NCBI GenBank assembly: GCA_023460955.1
Contig: JAEWOH010000005.1
Location: forward strand, 1-64,000
From: Bacillota bacterium
Lineage (GTDB): Bacteria; Bacillota; Clostridia; Acetivibrionales; DSM-1351
DNA length: 64,000 nucleotides
Reading direction: 5' to 3'
In this document: piece after piece, positions 34,288-42,316 of the stretch
Position numbering within the stretch: the first letter of the stretch is position 1
How the letters are laid out: every line of letters begins with the position of its first letter
Program-made: the position numbers and the translations under genes
The notes under the pieces: model-generated
Seen by the model: only the letters and a program-made list of their open reading frames with translations
Database searches by the model: none
Told to the model about the DNA's origin: nothing

Positions 34288-34908
34288 ATGTGCGGACGTT
34301 ATGTTGTATTTACAGATGAAGAAAATGCAGAACTGATAGAAATCATTAACGGGATAGATCAGCGGTATAAAAATGAGGCTCAGCAAATGAAAACCGGTGA
34401 GATTTTCCCCACAGATACAGTACCTGTTATTACATCAGCCCCAGAGGGTTCGACCACAGTGAACCTGTTCAAATGGGGGTTTCCTAACTATGGCAAAGCC
34501 AGCGGAGTTATTATAAATGCAAGGTGTGAAACTCTGTATGAAAAACCTACCTTCAGCAGGCTTCTTTCAGCAGGCAGATGCCTTGTGCCTGCAAGTGGGT
34601 TTTACGAATGGAAAGCTGCCGGTGATGCTCCCAAAAAGAAAGACAAATACCTTATTCGTACTTCTGCCTCAAAGCTCATGTACTTTGCAGGCCTGTACGG
34701 CAGCTTCTCAGATAAGACCGGCATCCCCTCCACTCGTTTCGTCATAATAACCACCGACGCAAATGAGCAAATGTCCCGCATACACAGCCGGATGCCGGTG
34801 ATCCTTGACAAACATGAGGCCATGGCCTGGGTCAGACCTGAAGCTATACCGCAAGCTACTATTCTCAGGCCTTACGACAGAGAGCTTATTTTTGATAAGG
34901 TAGGCTAA
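34288..34908 (+). CDS. SRAP-domain (HMCES/YedK) abasic-site processing protein
   Basis: 206 residues. It begins MCGRY, leaving Cys2 as the new N-terminus that forms the thiazolidine crosslink to abasic sites in single-stranded DNA. Family hallmarks follow: NARCETLYEKPTF (about 75-87), RCLVPASGFYEWK (about 97-109) and the HSRMPVIL histidine segment (about 166-173). It protects replication forks from abasic lesions and sits next to the SOS operon, matching that role, although no LexA box is seen upstream. Ribosome site CGGAGG. Confidence 0.92.
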   Translation: MCGRYVVFTDEENAELIEIINGIDQRYKNEAQQMKTGEIFPTDTVPVITSAPEGSTTVNLFKWGFPNYGKASGVIINARCETLYEKPTFSRLLSAGRCLVPASGFYEWKAAGDAPKKKDKYLIRTSASKLMYFAGLYGSFSDKTGIPSTRFVIITTDANEQMSRIHSRMPVILDKHEAMAWVRPEAIPQATILRPYDRELIFDKVG

Positions 34909-35022
34909 ACTGCTTAAGTTATGGTTAAAAATATAAATACTCATGATAGTCTAGGAATATGGGGGTGTTTTCTGCCCAAGAGCATCTTATCTTTCCATTC
35001 AAGCATGTCCTCCAATCGAAAT

Positions 35023-35322
35023 CTAATAACTTCTCTCTACTGAAAGAAAATGAACTTTAATGCTTTCACCTTCCAAGAAAGACAAGTACTCACAAGCTAC
35101 TGCATTTTCATTAGCAATATCATATGCTTTAAGAACATCTTCCTTCGTTTCCCACAAAACCGAGTCAGCCCACATCTCGCCATCAACAAGTAACTTGCGA
35201 GAAATATAGCCTCTTTGTGCAGAAAGAAATTCTCTATTAAATTTGTCAGATACAAGTAAAAAATTTGAAACAGATGCCCCCTTTTTTAGGTTAAAAGATG
35301 CAAACTCAACAACCATAGACAT
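35023..35322 (-). CDS. Hypothetical dimeric alpha/beta-barrel-like protein
   Basis: 99 residues from the ATG at 35322, preceded by AAAGGAG. A strand-helix-strand layout (MVVEFASFNLKKGASVSNFLLVS, GYISRKLLVDGEMWADSVLWETKEDVLKA) resembles the ferredoxin-like monooxygenase fold of the ABM superfamily. Such proteins often bind small aromatic substrates or heme. No active-site residue can be named with confidence. The gap 34909-35022 holds nothing notable. Confidence 0.65.
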   Translation of the reverse strand: MSMVVEFASFNLKKGASVSNFLLVSDKFNREFLSAQRGYISRKLLVDGEMWADSVLWETKEDVLKAYDIANENAVACEYLSFLEGESIKVHFLSVERSY

Positions 35323-35485
35323 AATACTATGACTCCTTTGCAAAGCATAAATTTCCATAATCATATTTTGATAAACTTGACTACACTTAATGTCGCTCCT
35401 GACGATTATATTGGTACAATTACACCGCAAATCGAACAAGTGTTCCATCAACAACAATTATATCTAACAGAGCTTAAAAAAAATC

Positions 35486-36046
35486 TTATAGCAAATCCGC
35501 AATGCCTCTTCCTATCTCAAAGGCCTCTTCAACCTTATCCTGTCGATTCTCAAAATCCTCTCTAACTTGGACACCCTCGACAGTAAACCTCTTTACCGGC
35601 TTTATACCCAAATGGCCAAAATAGTGTTCAATAGTGTTTATTAGGTGTAGATTTTCTTCCGCTCTGCTGCCGGTTCTTACAGCTACTGATATGCCTATTT
35701 TTCCCTCCGGAATTATTGTACCCCCGTTTGTATCACATAACGGTGTTGACCTGTCAAAAAACACCTTCAATTGCCCGGTAACATCTCCCCAGTAGGATGG
35801 AGAAGAAATTAAAACAATATCAGCTTGTGATAATTCTTTGTACAATATGCTCATATCATCCTTCTGAATACACTTTCTGGTTTGATAGCACGTCTTACAG
35901 CCCTTACAGTACTTAATATCCATTTCACCAAGTATGTATTTTCTTATCTCAATACCTCTGGTTTTCATACCTTCGATTATTTTTTCGGTAATACCTGCCG
36001 TACTTCCGTTGGAATTAGGGCTGCCCACAATACATAGCGCTTTCAT
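35486..36046 (-). CDS. NADPH-dependent FMN reductase-like flavodoxin protein
   Basis: 186 residues from the ATG at 36046 (GGAGG upstream). The FMN phosphate loop is GSPNSNGSTAG (about 7-17), and SPSYWGDVTGQLKVFFDR (about 79-96) is the standard iron-sulfur flavoprotein/NAD(P)H dehydrogenase segment. The cysteine motif YCKGCKTC (about 45-52) marks the clostridial multimeric flavodoxin-type reductases. It probably transfers electrons from NAD(P)H to a small acceptor. Its stop lies 163 bp from the hypothetical gene above. Confidence 0.88.
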   Translation of the reverse strand: MKALCIVGSPNSNGSTAGITEKIIEGMKTRGIEIRKYILGEMDIKYCKGCKTCYQTRKCIQKDDMSILYKELSQADIVLISSPSYWGDVTGQLKVFFDRSTPLCDTNGGTIIPEGKIGISVAVRTGSRAEENLHLINTIEHYFGHLGIKPVKRFTVEGVQVREDFENRQDKVEEAFEIGRGIADLL

Positions 36047-36141
36047 TTTCATTCCTCCTACATTTACAATTAATATTAACCACGACATATTCTGGTAAAT
36101 ATTTTAGATTATAAAGTAAAGCAGCTAACATTTCAAGTATT

Positions 36142-37707
36142 TTACTTTTGTTTTAAGCAGGCTTTGTTACGGCAACCGTCAATACTGCACAAATTGTGAG
36201 TCGCTTTAATGGCCACAGTTTCGGTCCCGGGCATGTTTGCAATCCTGTGATTGATAATTACGGACAGTGGTCCATGCCCGCCGCAGACTATACATGGTTT
36301 TTGTAAGCTCTCCCCTATTTCTTCGGCAAGACTGATCACCTGCTTTCTCATTTCTGTGGCTTTCACAGAATCTGAATTAACACTTCGCATCAGATAAGGC
36401 GCAAGAGAATTGAATTCGGCACGTTCAGGACTGAAACCGCTTATATTAACAAGTATATCCCCTGTGAAAGCCACTCCGAATTTTCTGCAGACAAAAACCA
36501 TCTCACCGTAAACATGTCCTCCGCTGCCTTCGAGCACCTCAAATTCAAGATCACCTACAGTAAAGCTGCCGATATGCAGCAACTCCCTATGTTCCTCAGG
36601 TGTTTCTCCTTCGTCTATAATTTTAAATCTGTCAGAATCGGGCGGAGTGTACCCTGAAATTATACGGCTCAGCTTGCTGTAGCCCAAACCGATATCATTA
36701 TGTTCCCTGTAGTCAGGAATACCTTTATACTGGCGTGCCAAATTGTCAGCACTCTTTTGATTCAAACATATTTCAGCATACTTCAGCTTGGACAGCAGTC
36801 CGCAGTGATCAACATCCGCGTGTGATATATACACTCTCTTAATACGGTTTTCCCAGTCTCTGAACAATATATTGAAAATCTCAAACATCTCATCGGAATA
36901 AACTGTATAGCCGGTGTCTACAAGCACCAACTCCTCCTGAGTCTCCATTACATATGTATTACTCCCGCAGGGGGGTTGAATATTATATAGAGTTACCATA
37001 GGGCTGAGTTGTATCTTCTCAATATCTGCCTTAAAATTGTTGCCTCTATGCTGGCTTATAAAATTTGCAAATCGTCTTATATAGTCAAAAACCTTCTTGG
37101 GGTTTTCGCCCTTCTCCTGAAGTACCTGCCATATACGATTGGATTCCGAAATAAACTCCATAGTTGTTTCAGTGCTGAGATTCATAAGCTTTTGCATTTC
37201 ATTGGCCAGACGAATATAAAAGATAGTGTTATCCAGGCTGTTCTCAGCATCATCATAATCTGTAATATCTATCTGATATACCTCACTTATGTCCTCCAGC
37301 AGCATCTTTATGATTTTCGGATTTTCAATCAGAAGCCCCATTTTAAAGTCCTGAAAGCCTGAATTATCTGAAGTTGAATTAATATATGAAATATTTATAC
37401 CATATCTGTCCAGTATTCTTAAGATTGGTAAAACAGCTCCCGGGTTATCAGGGATTTTAATATTAACGACCACCACCCTGGTTTCAGCTATTTTTTCGTT
37501 AAGGTAGCCTACATTTGCCAGTTCTTCTGCAATTTGGGCAAGGTCAGTTTCCCCAGCCTCCACATCTATAAAAAGTGTATGAAGATCAACAGCTTTGTTA
37601 TAGCTGACTCGGACAATGTTTCCATTATGGTTTGCTATAATTTTTGAGGCTAATAAAAATGCTCCGGTTTTGTCAGGCATATTGGTTACATAGGTTTTTC
37701 TTAGCAT
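36142..37707 (-). CDS. ACT-ACT-metallo-beta-lactamase fold protein
   Basis: 521 residues from the ATG at 37707 (CGGAGG). Two N-terminal ACT-like domains (about 1-75 and 80-150; VVNIKIPDNPGAVLPILRIL is typical) are followed by a linker and a metallo-beta-lactamase domain with the HADVDHCG motif (about 308-315), a second histidine near HVYGEMVFV and GDIL. ACT domains usually bind amino acids, so the hydrolase may be allosterically controlled by one. The substrate is unknown. The extreme C-terminus is cysteine-rich (CSIDGCRNKACLK). Confidence 0.85.
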   Translation of the reverse strand: MLRKTYVTNMPDKTGAFLLASKIIANHNGNIVRVSYNKAVDLHTLFIDVEAGETDLAQIAEELANVGYLNEKIAETRVVVVNIKIPDNPGAVLPILRILDRYGINISYINSTSDNSGFQDFKMGLLIENPKIIKMLLEDISEVYQIDITDYDDAENSLDNTIFYIRLANEMQKLMNLSTETTMEFISESNRIWQVLQEKGENPKKVFDYIRRFANFISQHRGNNFKADIEKIQLSPMVTLYNIQPPCGSNTYVMETQEELVLVDTGYTVYSDEMFEIFNILFRDWENRIKRVYISHADVDHCGLLSKLKYAEICLNQKSADNLARQYKGIPDYREHNDIGLGYSKLSRIISGYTPPDSDRFKIIDEGETPEEHRELLHIGSFTVGDLEFEVLEGSGGHVYGEMVFVCRKFGVAFTGDILVNISGFSPERAEFNSLAPYLMRSVNSDSVKATEMRKQVISLAEEIGESLQKPCIVCGGHGPLSVIINHRIANMPGTETVAIKATHNLCSIDGCRNKACLKQK

Positions 37708-37836
37708 TACTTGCCCTCCGTAAATATACGTTAAGATAATCCTATTATACCTCAAAATCGAGCAATCAAACTTTAATCCCGTAAAGAATCAGATCCATCA
37801 CAAAGTAATAATCCTTTGTAATCTTTGAAATATATT

Positions 37837-38721
37837 TTAAATCAAACTCAGCTGTCTGTCATAATAGCCTTTTTTATATGCTGAAATAATATCTCCCATT
37901 TTATATAGAAGCCCATACCTGTGACATTCTTCTTTGAAGAGGGTAAATAAGTGCTTTAACCTTGGGGAGTGACAGGAATAAGTGTCTCCAAATTCTTTTA
38001 TATATTGTTCCTTCTTCCCCGGAAACGCCTCATCCAGTTCGGAGTAATACCAGTCTCTCTGATTTGCTCTAAGTGTAACACCAAGACCGGGAAATATGAA
38101 TTTCGCCCCGTTTTCATGAGCTCGTCGTACAATCCCCAGAATATTTTCCTCGTTGTCACCGATAAAAGGCAGTACCGGCATCATAAGTATTCCGGCAAAA
38201 AGCCCTGCCTCATTCAGCTTTCTGATAGCAGCAAAGCGTTCAGAAGAAAGAGGTGCATTTCCTTCAATTTTTTTGGCGATGCTATCATCACAGTTGGTTA
38301 TGGTCATTTTTATTAGAACCGGTGAATGCTTTTTTATTTTTTGGAGTATATCTATATCTCTTGTAACTAATGTTCCCTTCGTTGCAATAGAAGCTCCAAA
38401 ACCAAACGCGTCAATAATTTTTAGAGCACTTCTGGTAAGCTCAAGCTGCTTTTCGAATGGGTTATAAGGGTCACTCATGGCCCCGGTGCCTATAACCCCT
38501 TTTTTACGTTTTGATTTAATATCACGATAAATTAGTTCCAGTGCGTTTTCCTTAGCTCTCACCTGGTCAAAATTCTCAACATGATAGCAATCACTACGGC
38601 TGTCGCAATAAATACAACCATGATTACAGCCTTTGTAAATGTTCATGTTATAATTGCAGCCAAACCAATTATTATTCTCGGCATAACCGGATACTATGGT
38701 TTTAGCGGGAATAAACTCCAT
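37837..38721 (-). CDS. Radical SAM protein of the SPL/Rv2578c-like group
   Basis: 294 residues. The [4Fe-4S] motif CNHGCIYC (about 32-39) sits in YKGCNHGCIYCDSRSDCYH, characteristic of a family related to spore photoproduct lyase but lacking its damage-binding region. GTGAMSDPYNPFEKQLELTR (about 77-96) and NEAGLFAGILMMPVLPFIGD (about 168-187) are conserved in these proteins. The reaction is not established; several homologues are linked to nucleic acid repair. Single gene. Confidence 0.88.
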   Translation of the reverse strand: MEFIPAKTIVSGYAENNNWFGCNYNMNIYKGCNHGCIYCDSRSDCYHVENFDQVRAKENALELIYRDIKSKRKKGVIGTGAMSDPYNPFEKQLELTRSALKIIDAFGFGASIATKGTLVTRDIDILQKIKKHSPVLIKMTITNCDDSIAKKIEGNAPLSSERFAAIRKLNEAGLFAGILMMPVLPFIGDNEENILGIVRRAHENGAKFIFPGLGVTLRANQRDWYYSELDEAFPGKKEQYIKEFGDTYSCHSPRLKHLFTLFKEECHRYGLLYKMGDIISAYKKGYYDRQLSLI

Positions 38722-38770
38722 AGGTTAATCACCTTTCCTGCTGATTCTCATAATAAAGCTTAATATCTGA

Positions 38771-38810
38771 GACTTCTTAACTTCTTAACTTCCTAACTTC
38801 TGGTCTTCTG
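38771..38810. repeat. Octamer tandem repeat AACTTCTN
   Basis: Five units in eight-base phase (GACTTCTT, AACTTCTT, AACTTCCT, AACTTCTG, GTCTTCTG), then irregular CTTCT-rich DNA up to the GyrI-like gene's stop. The shared AACTTCT core also builds the heptamer array at 39427. Confidence 0.75.
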
Positions 38811-38869
38811 TCTTCTAATTTTATCTGTCTTCTAGTTTTATATGTTCTTATTTTCTGTGTTTTTATTTT

Positions 38870-39340
38870 CTAACCTCTAACCGCAATATAGATGTGTATT
38901 TCCTGGTTTTCCATATCAGCGGAATTGTTCTGATATTCTTCAAAATCGCAGGTGTACTTTCTATCCAACTGCATATTCCATAAATTCCCCCAAAACTCTC
39001 CTACAGCCCTTTGCACATGCCCGTTTATAACAAATCTGGCGTATGTACCTTGTGGAATTGTTTTTACAGTCATTTTTACCGGCGGCTCTACAGCTTCAAT
39101 AACTTCGCAGCAGGCCAAAAAGTTATAGGGTTTGGTAAAATCACCTTCATAGTCTGTATAAAGTCCTATGGATTTAGTATTTACTTTGTTTGATATAGCG
39201 GGGTAAGCATTCTGTTTCATAAACTCTGCCCATGTAGCTCCTATATCAGCCATTGCCTGTCCATTATGATTTGTGGTTTTTACCATAAGTCCAACTACTG
39301 TTTTTTCCTCTAAGATAACTAGCTCATAATTCATATTCAT
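38870..39340 (-). CDS. Stand-alone GyrI-like effector-binding protein
   Basis: 156 residues, one GyrI-like/SOUL-type domain without a DNA-binding part. Typical segments: VVGLMVKTTNH, TWAEFMKQNAYPAIS and YARFVINGHVQRAVGEFWGNL. Such proteins bind small hydrophobic ligands and can act as sensors or sequestering proteins. A perfect palindrome (39387-39408) about 50 bp upstream matches one ahead of the WYL regulator gene, so it probably belongs to that regulon. Confidence 0.85.
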   Translation of the reverse strand: MNMNYELVILEEKTVVGLMVKTTNHNGQAMADIGATWAEFMKQNAYPAISNKVNTKSIGLYTDYEGDFTKPYNFLACCEVIEAVEPPVKMTVKTIPQGTYARFVINGHVQRAVGEFWGNLWNMQLDRKYTCDFEEYQNNSADMENQEIHIYIAVRG

Positions 39341-39386
39341 TTAAATTTGCTCCTTTTTGTTTAATAACAAAAGGATACCAGCTTCT

Positions 39387-39408
39387 ATATGACAACAGAG
39401 TGTCATAT
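39387..39408. promoter_or_regulatory. Operator palindrome ATATGACA-N6-TGTCATAT
   Basis: Perfect 8-bp arms (39387-39394 and 39401-39408) around six bases. Located about 47 bp ahead of the GyrI-like gene start. The TGACAACA...TGTCAT core is repeated at 40479-40494. Confidence 0.7.
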
Positions 39409-39426
39409 TAAAGATATATTTTTCTG

Positions 39427-39545
39427 AACTACTAACTACTATCTACTGACTACTACCTACTGACTATTAACTACTAACTTCTAACTTCTAACTTCTAACT
39501 ACTGACTACTATCTACCGACTACTAACTACTAACTACCAACTTCA
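39427..39545. repeat. Heptamer tandem array, 17 units of AACTACT type
   Basis: Seventeen consecutive seven-base units with no phase break, mostly AACTACT, with AACTTCT, GACTACT and ATCTACT variants. The array runs through the stop codon of the WYL regulator and covers its last five codons. No other explanation of the 39409-39530 stretch is visible. Confidence 0.9.
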
Positions 39546-40438
39546 TACTGTTCTAAAGCAGCTTCCAGCTTTTTAATAATAATATCCTTAACATAATCGG
39601 GCTCAATCACCTTTGCTGTGTTGCCAAAGGACATGATGTATCCATAAACCCAATCGTTTTCAGGATAAGAGGCAGTTACCTCAAAACTTCCGTCTTCATT
39701 TCTTATAATGGAGTTTTCATCAAATTCATCATACACTCTGTACGCCATTGAAGAAGCAATATGAAGTTTGAAGCTAACGATTTTATAGTTGCTGTCTCTG
39801 TCAGCGATGAAGGAGTCTTCAGATATAAGTCTTTTCTCAAAATTTTTTTCAGTAAGACAAATATCTTTCATTCTGGTTAGCTTAAAAATCCTGAAAGCCT
39901 GCTTTGTAAGGCAATAACCCTTCAAATACCAGGTTTTGTCCTTGAACCAAAGCTGAACAGGCTCAACCTCTCTGCTTGTGTTCTGCCCGTAGGAGCTTGA
40001 ATAATCAAATTTAATAATTGTCTTATTTAACACCGCCGTTTTTATCAGGTTAAACTTTCCTTGGTTTGTTTCCCCCCAATGAGAAAAGTCCACATCGATC
40101 CAATTGCAGTCTTCTTTATTAAAAATAAGCCCCAGCTTGTTAACTACATTATCTACTTCGGGATACCGGACAGCATTGAGGCTTTGCAATGCAGCAAGAA
40201 TTTCGCTCTGCTCTGAATCTGACAATATAGACTTATTCAGAACATAGTTATCCAAAAGACTTATACCGCCTCCCTTACCCTTGCTCATATAAATCGGTAT
40301 TCCGGCCTCTGATAATATGTCAATATCTCTATAAATAGTCCTTATGGATACTTCAAAGCGTTGAGCCAGTTCTTTTGCGGTTATGAGCTTTTTATCCAGC
40401 AAAATATAAACTATTTCAAACAGTCTGTTTATCTGCAT
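39530..40438 (-). CDS. YafY/DeoR-type regulator with WYL domain
   Basis: 302 residues. The N-terminal winged helix (ELAQRFEVSIRTIYRDIDIL, about 22-41) is followed by a WYL domain (about 140-220: FDYSSSYGQNTSREVEPVQL, WYLKGYCLTKQAFRIFKLTRM) and a WCX-type C-terminus. Proteins of this kind sense small molecules or nucleic acids and regulate themselves. The dyad at 40479-40494 lies 41 bp ahead of its start, and the same dyad precedes the GyrI-like gene downstream. The last residues EVGS are encoded by the heptamer array. Confidence 0.9.
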   Translation of the reverse strand: MQINRLFEIVYILLDKKLITAKELAQRFEVSIRTIYRDIDILSEAGIPIYMSKGKGGGISLLDNYVLNKSILSDSEQSEILAALQSLNAVRYPEVDNVVNKLGLIFNKEDCNWIDVDFSHWGETNQGKFNLIKTAVLNKTIIKFDYSSSYGQNTSREVEPVQLWFKDKTWYLKGYCLTKQAFRIFKLTRMKDICLTEKNFEKRLISEDSFIADRDSNYKIVSFKLHIASSMAYRVYDEFDENSIIRNEDGSFEVTASYPENDWVYGYIMSFGNTAKVIEPDYVKDIIIKKLEAALEQYEVGS

Positions 40439-40478
40439 AATTAGATAATCCTCCCTATAACATTATAACATTGTAATC

Positions 40479-40494
40479 TGACAACACCATGTCA
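40479..40494. promoter_or_regulatory. Operator palindrome TGACA-N6-TGTCA, second copy
   Basis: TGACA (40479-40483) and TGTCA (40490-40494) around ACACCA, ahead of the WYL gene. It shares TGACAACA and the TGTCATAT right arm with the site at 39387. Probably autoregulatory. Confidence 0.65.
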
Positions 40495-40501
40495 TATTTC
40501 A

Positions 40502-40560
40502 ATTAATGGCATTAAAATTAATGGCATTAAAATTAATGGCATTAAAATAATGGTAATAAA
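40502..40560. repeat. 15-bp tandem repeat, three exact units and one degenerate
   Basis: ATTAATGGCATTAAA occurs three times back to back (40502-40546) with a worn fourth unit. Each unit is itself a near palindrome (ATTAATG/CATTAA). It lies between the WYL operator and the terminator at 40558. Confidence 0.9.
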
Positions 40561-40584
40561 AAAAGTACCCACCTTAGTGAGTAC
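40558..40584 (-). terminator. Rho-independent terminator of the redox operon
   Basis: Minus strand GTACTCAC-TAAG-GTGGGTAC followed by seven T. It closes the operon of genes 41507, 41087 and 40636, about 50 bp past the last stop. Confidence 0.85.
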
Positions 40585-40635
40585 CGAGTTCTCTTAAATA
40601 TTTTATATAGTCTTAAATATTTTACAAGGTAATAA

Positions 40636-41085
40636 TTATTTTCCGCTTACCGTTTCGTATGGCCAGTCATCAATTCCTCCCAGATCATACACCTTTGTAT
40701 ATCCCATCAGCGTAAGTACCTCAACAGCTATAGCACTTCTTCTTCCACTTCTGCAATAAACAAATATATTGGCATTTTTATCGGTAAGTTTTGATGGTGC
40801 ATCTTTATCGATACCTTCAACAGGAACCAGAATACTATTGGGAATACGCTTCTCATTGAATTCCTCTTCGGTACGAACATCCAGAATAATTATTTTTTCA
40901 CCTTTATCGAGTCGCGCTTTTGCTTCTTCGGGCGTTATTTCCATGCTGGTTAACTCCTTTGTTGACCCGGTTTGTGCCGATGCCGTATTTTTACTTTTCG
41001 GCAGGAACGAATCGTTGTCCTGAATACCGCAAGCAGTACTTATAATACCCAAAAGAAGTATAATAACTACTAATATTTTTTTCAT
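40636..41085 (-). CDS. Rhodanese-domain lipoprotein
   Basis: 149 residues. A type II signal peptide with lipobox STAC (Cys about 19) predicts a membrane-anchored extracellular protein. The single rhodanese domain (about 45-148) has the active-site loop VYCRSGRRS (Cys about 110). Rhodaneses carry sulfane sulfur. It begins one base after the stop of the C_GCAxxG_C_C gene and ends the operon, consistent with a joint role in extracellular sulfur or redox handling. Confidence 0.9.
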   Translation of the reverse strand: MKKILVVIILLLGIISTACGIQDNDSFLPKSKNTASAQTGSTKELTSMEITPEEAKARLDKGEKIIILDVRTEEEFNEKRIPNSILVPVEGIDKDAPSKLTDKNANIFVYCRSGRRSAIAVEVLTLMGYTKVYDLGGIDDWPYETVSGK

Positions 41086-41086
41086 G

Positions 41087-41437
41087 TTAACCCAATTTTT
41101 CTAAAAATTCAGAACTTTTTTCAACGCAGCCCACACAGGAAAGTTTTTTAAGCCCCTTTATACTGCTGCATTGTAAAGCACCGGCATGCTCAAGAAAGTG
41201 TTTTTCCAATTCCTCCAGCTTATCAGGTTCCTGCTTGCTCAAAATATATTGAACCGCGTAATATGCTCCACACAAGCCCTCCGGTGCTCTTCCACCACCG
41301 TAACTTTTAAATGCTTCTACCAGATCAGAATCAATACTGAAATCTTCTTTAAAGGCATCTATAACTGATTGTGCGCAATTCATTCTCTGGCATCCGCCCA
41401 TACCTGTATAATTATTTTTTGCTTTGATAACTGACAT
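41087..41437 (-). CDS. C_GCAxxG_C_C family redox protein
   Basis: About 116 residues from the ATG at 41437 (GGAGG). The family's pattern of cysteines is present: MGGCQRMNCAQSV (about 14-26), a GLCGAYYA core (about 55-62) and the terminal CSSIKGLKKLSCVGCVEK. These proteins are thought to carry a redox-active metal or thiol centre and often sit with ferredoxins and reductases. Here they are coupled to a NapH-like ferredoxin and a rhodanese. Confidence 0.88.
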   Translation of the reverse strand: MSVIKAKNNYTGMGGCQRMNCAQSVIDAFKEDFSIDSDLVEAFKSYGGGRAPEGLCGAYYAVQYILSKQEPDKLEELEKHFLEHAGALQCSSIKGLKKLSCVGCVEKSSEFLEKLG

Positions 41438-41506
41438 ATAAAAATCCTCCAAATATATTATTTATTCTACATTATTGTCTTCAGTGCGACAACCTTACTT
41501 CTTCAG

Positions 41507-42178
41507 TTATTTTACAGCAGTTAATGAATTTTTTGGACACTTATAGACACATTTATTGCATTTTATACAATCAATATTATTTACTGCACCGTCAGCTTTA
41601 TAGCTAAGAACATCAATACCCATAGGGCAAGACTTGTTACATATCCGGCAGTTTACACATTTATCCTTTATAAAAGTAACATTTTTATTAGTAGAATTCT
41701 TACTTCCAATTCTGAATTTTGTTACCCACGCTGCCATGGTTCCCATGGGACAAATAACGCACCAGGTTCTGCTGCTGTATATGACACCTAATAGTATAGT
41801 CAGTAATGTAGTTATGATAATCATTCTTACAAAAACGCTTCCTATGGCTGCCATACTGCCCCAGGACAGAATAAGCTGTACTGCAAAAGCTGCCATAAGT
41901 ATTGAAAAAAATAAATACCTAAACCATTTTTTCCTTAGCAATTTAGGAACAGCTTTATTCCGGCTGACTTTTGTTAAAATAAAATCGTTAAAGCTTCCTC
42001 TGGGGCAAAAATTCCCGCACCACATTCTGCCTCTCCAAATAGCCACCAAAGATGGTGCCAGCATACATATCAGTGCTATAACTCCTATTACCGGATAGAT
42101 TAGCCCTATTATGCAAAAAGCTAATAGTACTACCCATATCCAATTGTGAATAAGCTCCTTAAATTTCTTCATTTCCAT
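41507..42178 (-). CDS. NapH/NosR-like membrane ferredoxin
   Basis: 223 residues. Four or five membrane segments with two cytoplasmic CxxxCP motifs (MWCGNFCPRGS and TWCVICPMGT) as in NapH/NosR quinol-linked electron carriers. A C-terminal 2[4Fe-4S] ferredoxin domain has CVNCRICNKSCP and CIKCNKCVYKCP. It likely moves electrons between the membrane and the partner proteins encoded downstream. A strong promoter lies upstream at 42208-42237. Confidence 0.9.
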   Translation of the reverse strand: MEMKKFKELIHNWIWVVLLAFCIIGLIYPVIGVIALICMLAPSLVAIWRGRMWCGNFCPRGSFNDFILTKVSRNKAVPKLLRKKWFRYLFFSILMAAFAVQLILSWGSMAAIGSVFVRMIIITTLLTILLGVIYSSRTWCVICPMGTMAAWVTKFRIGSKNSTNKNVTFIKDKCVNCRICNKSCPMGIDVLSYKADGAVNNIDCIKCNKCVYKCPKNSLTAVK

Positions 42179-42207
42179 CTCCCTTTAAATGATTATAACC
42201 TAGTAGT

Positions 42208-42237
42208 ATTATAAATGCGGTCAAGTATATTTGTCAA
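42208..42237 (-). promoter_or_regulatory. Sigma-A promoter of the redox operon
   Basis: TTGACA (42232-42237), 18 bp, TATAAT (42208-42213) on the minus strand, 30 bp ahead of the first gene's start. Both hexamers match consensus exactly. Confidence 0.75.
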
Positions 42238-42316
42238 TTACTATATTCAAATATTATAATATATTATATGTGTATAATTTATATTGGTGTATTTTTATTA
42301 ATATTTTTTTGTAAAG

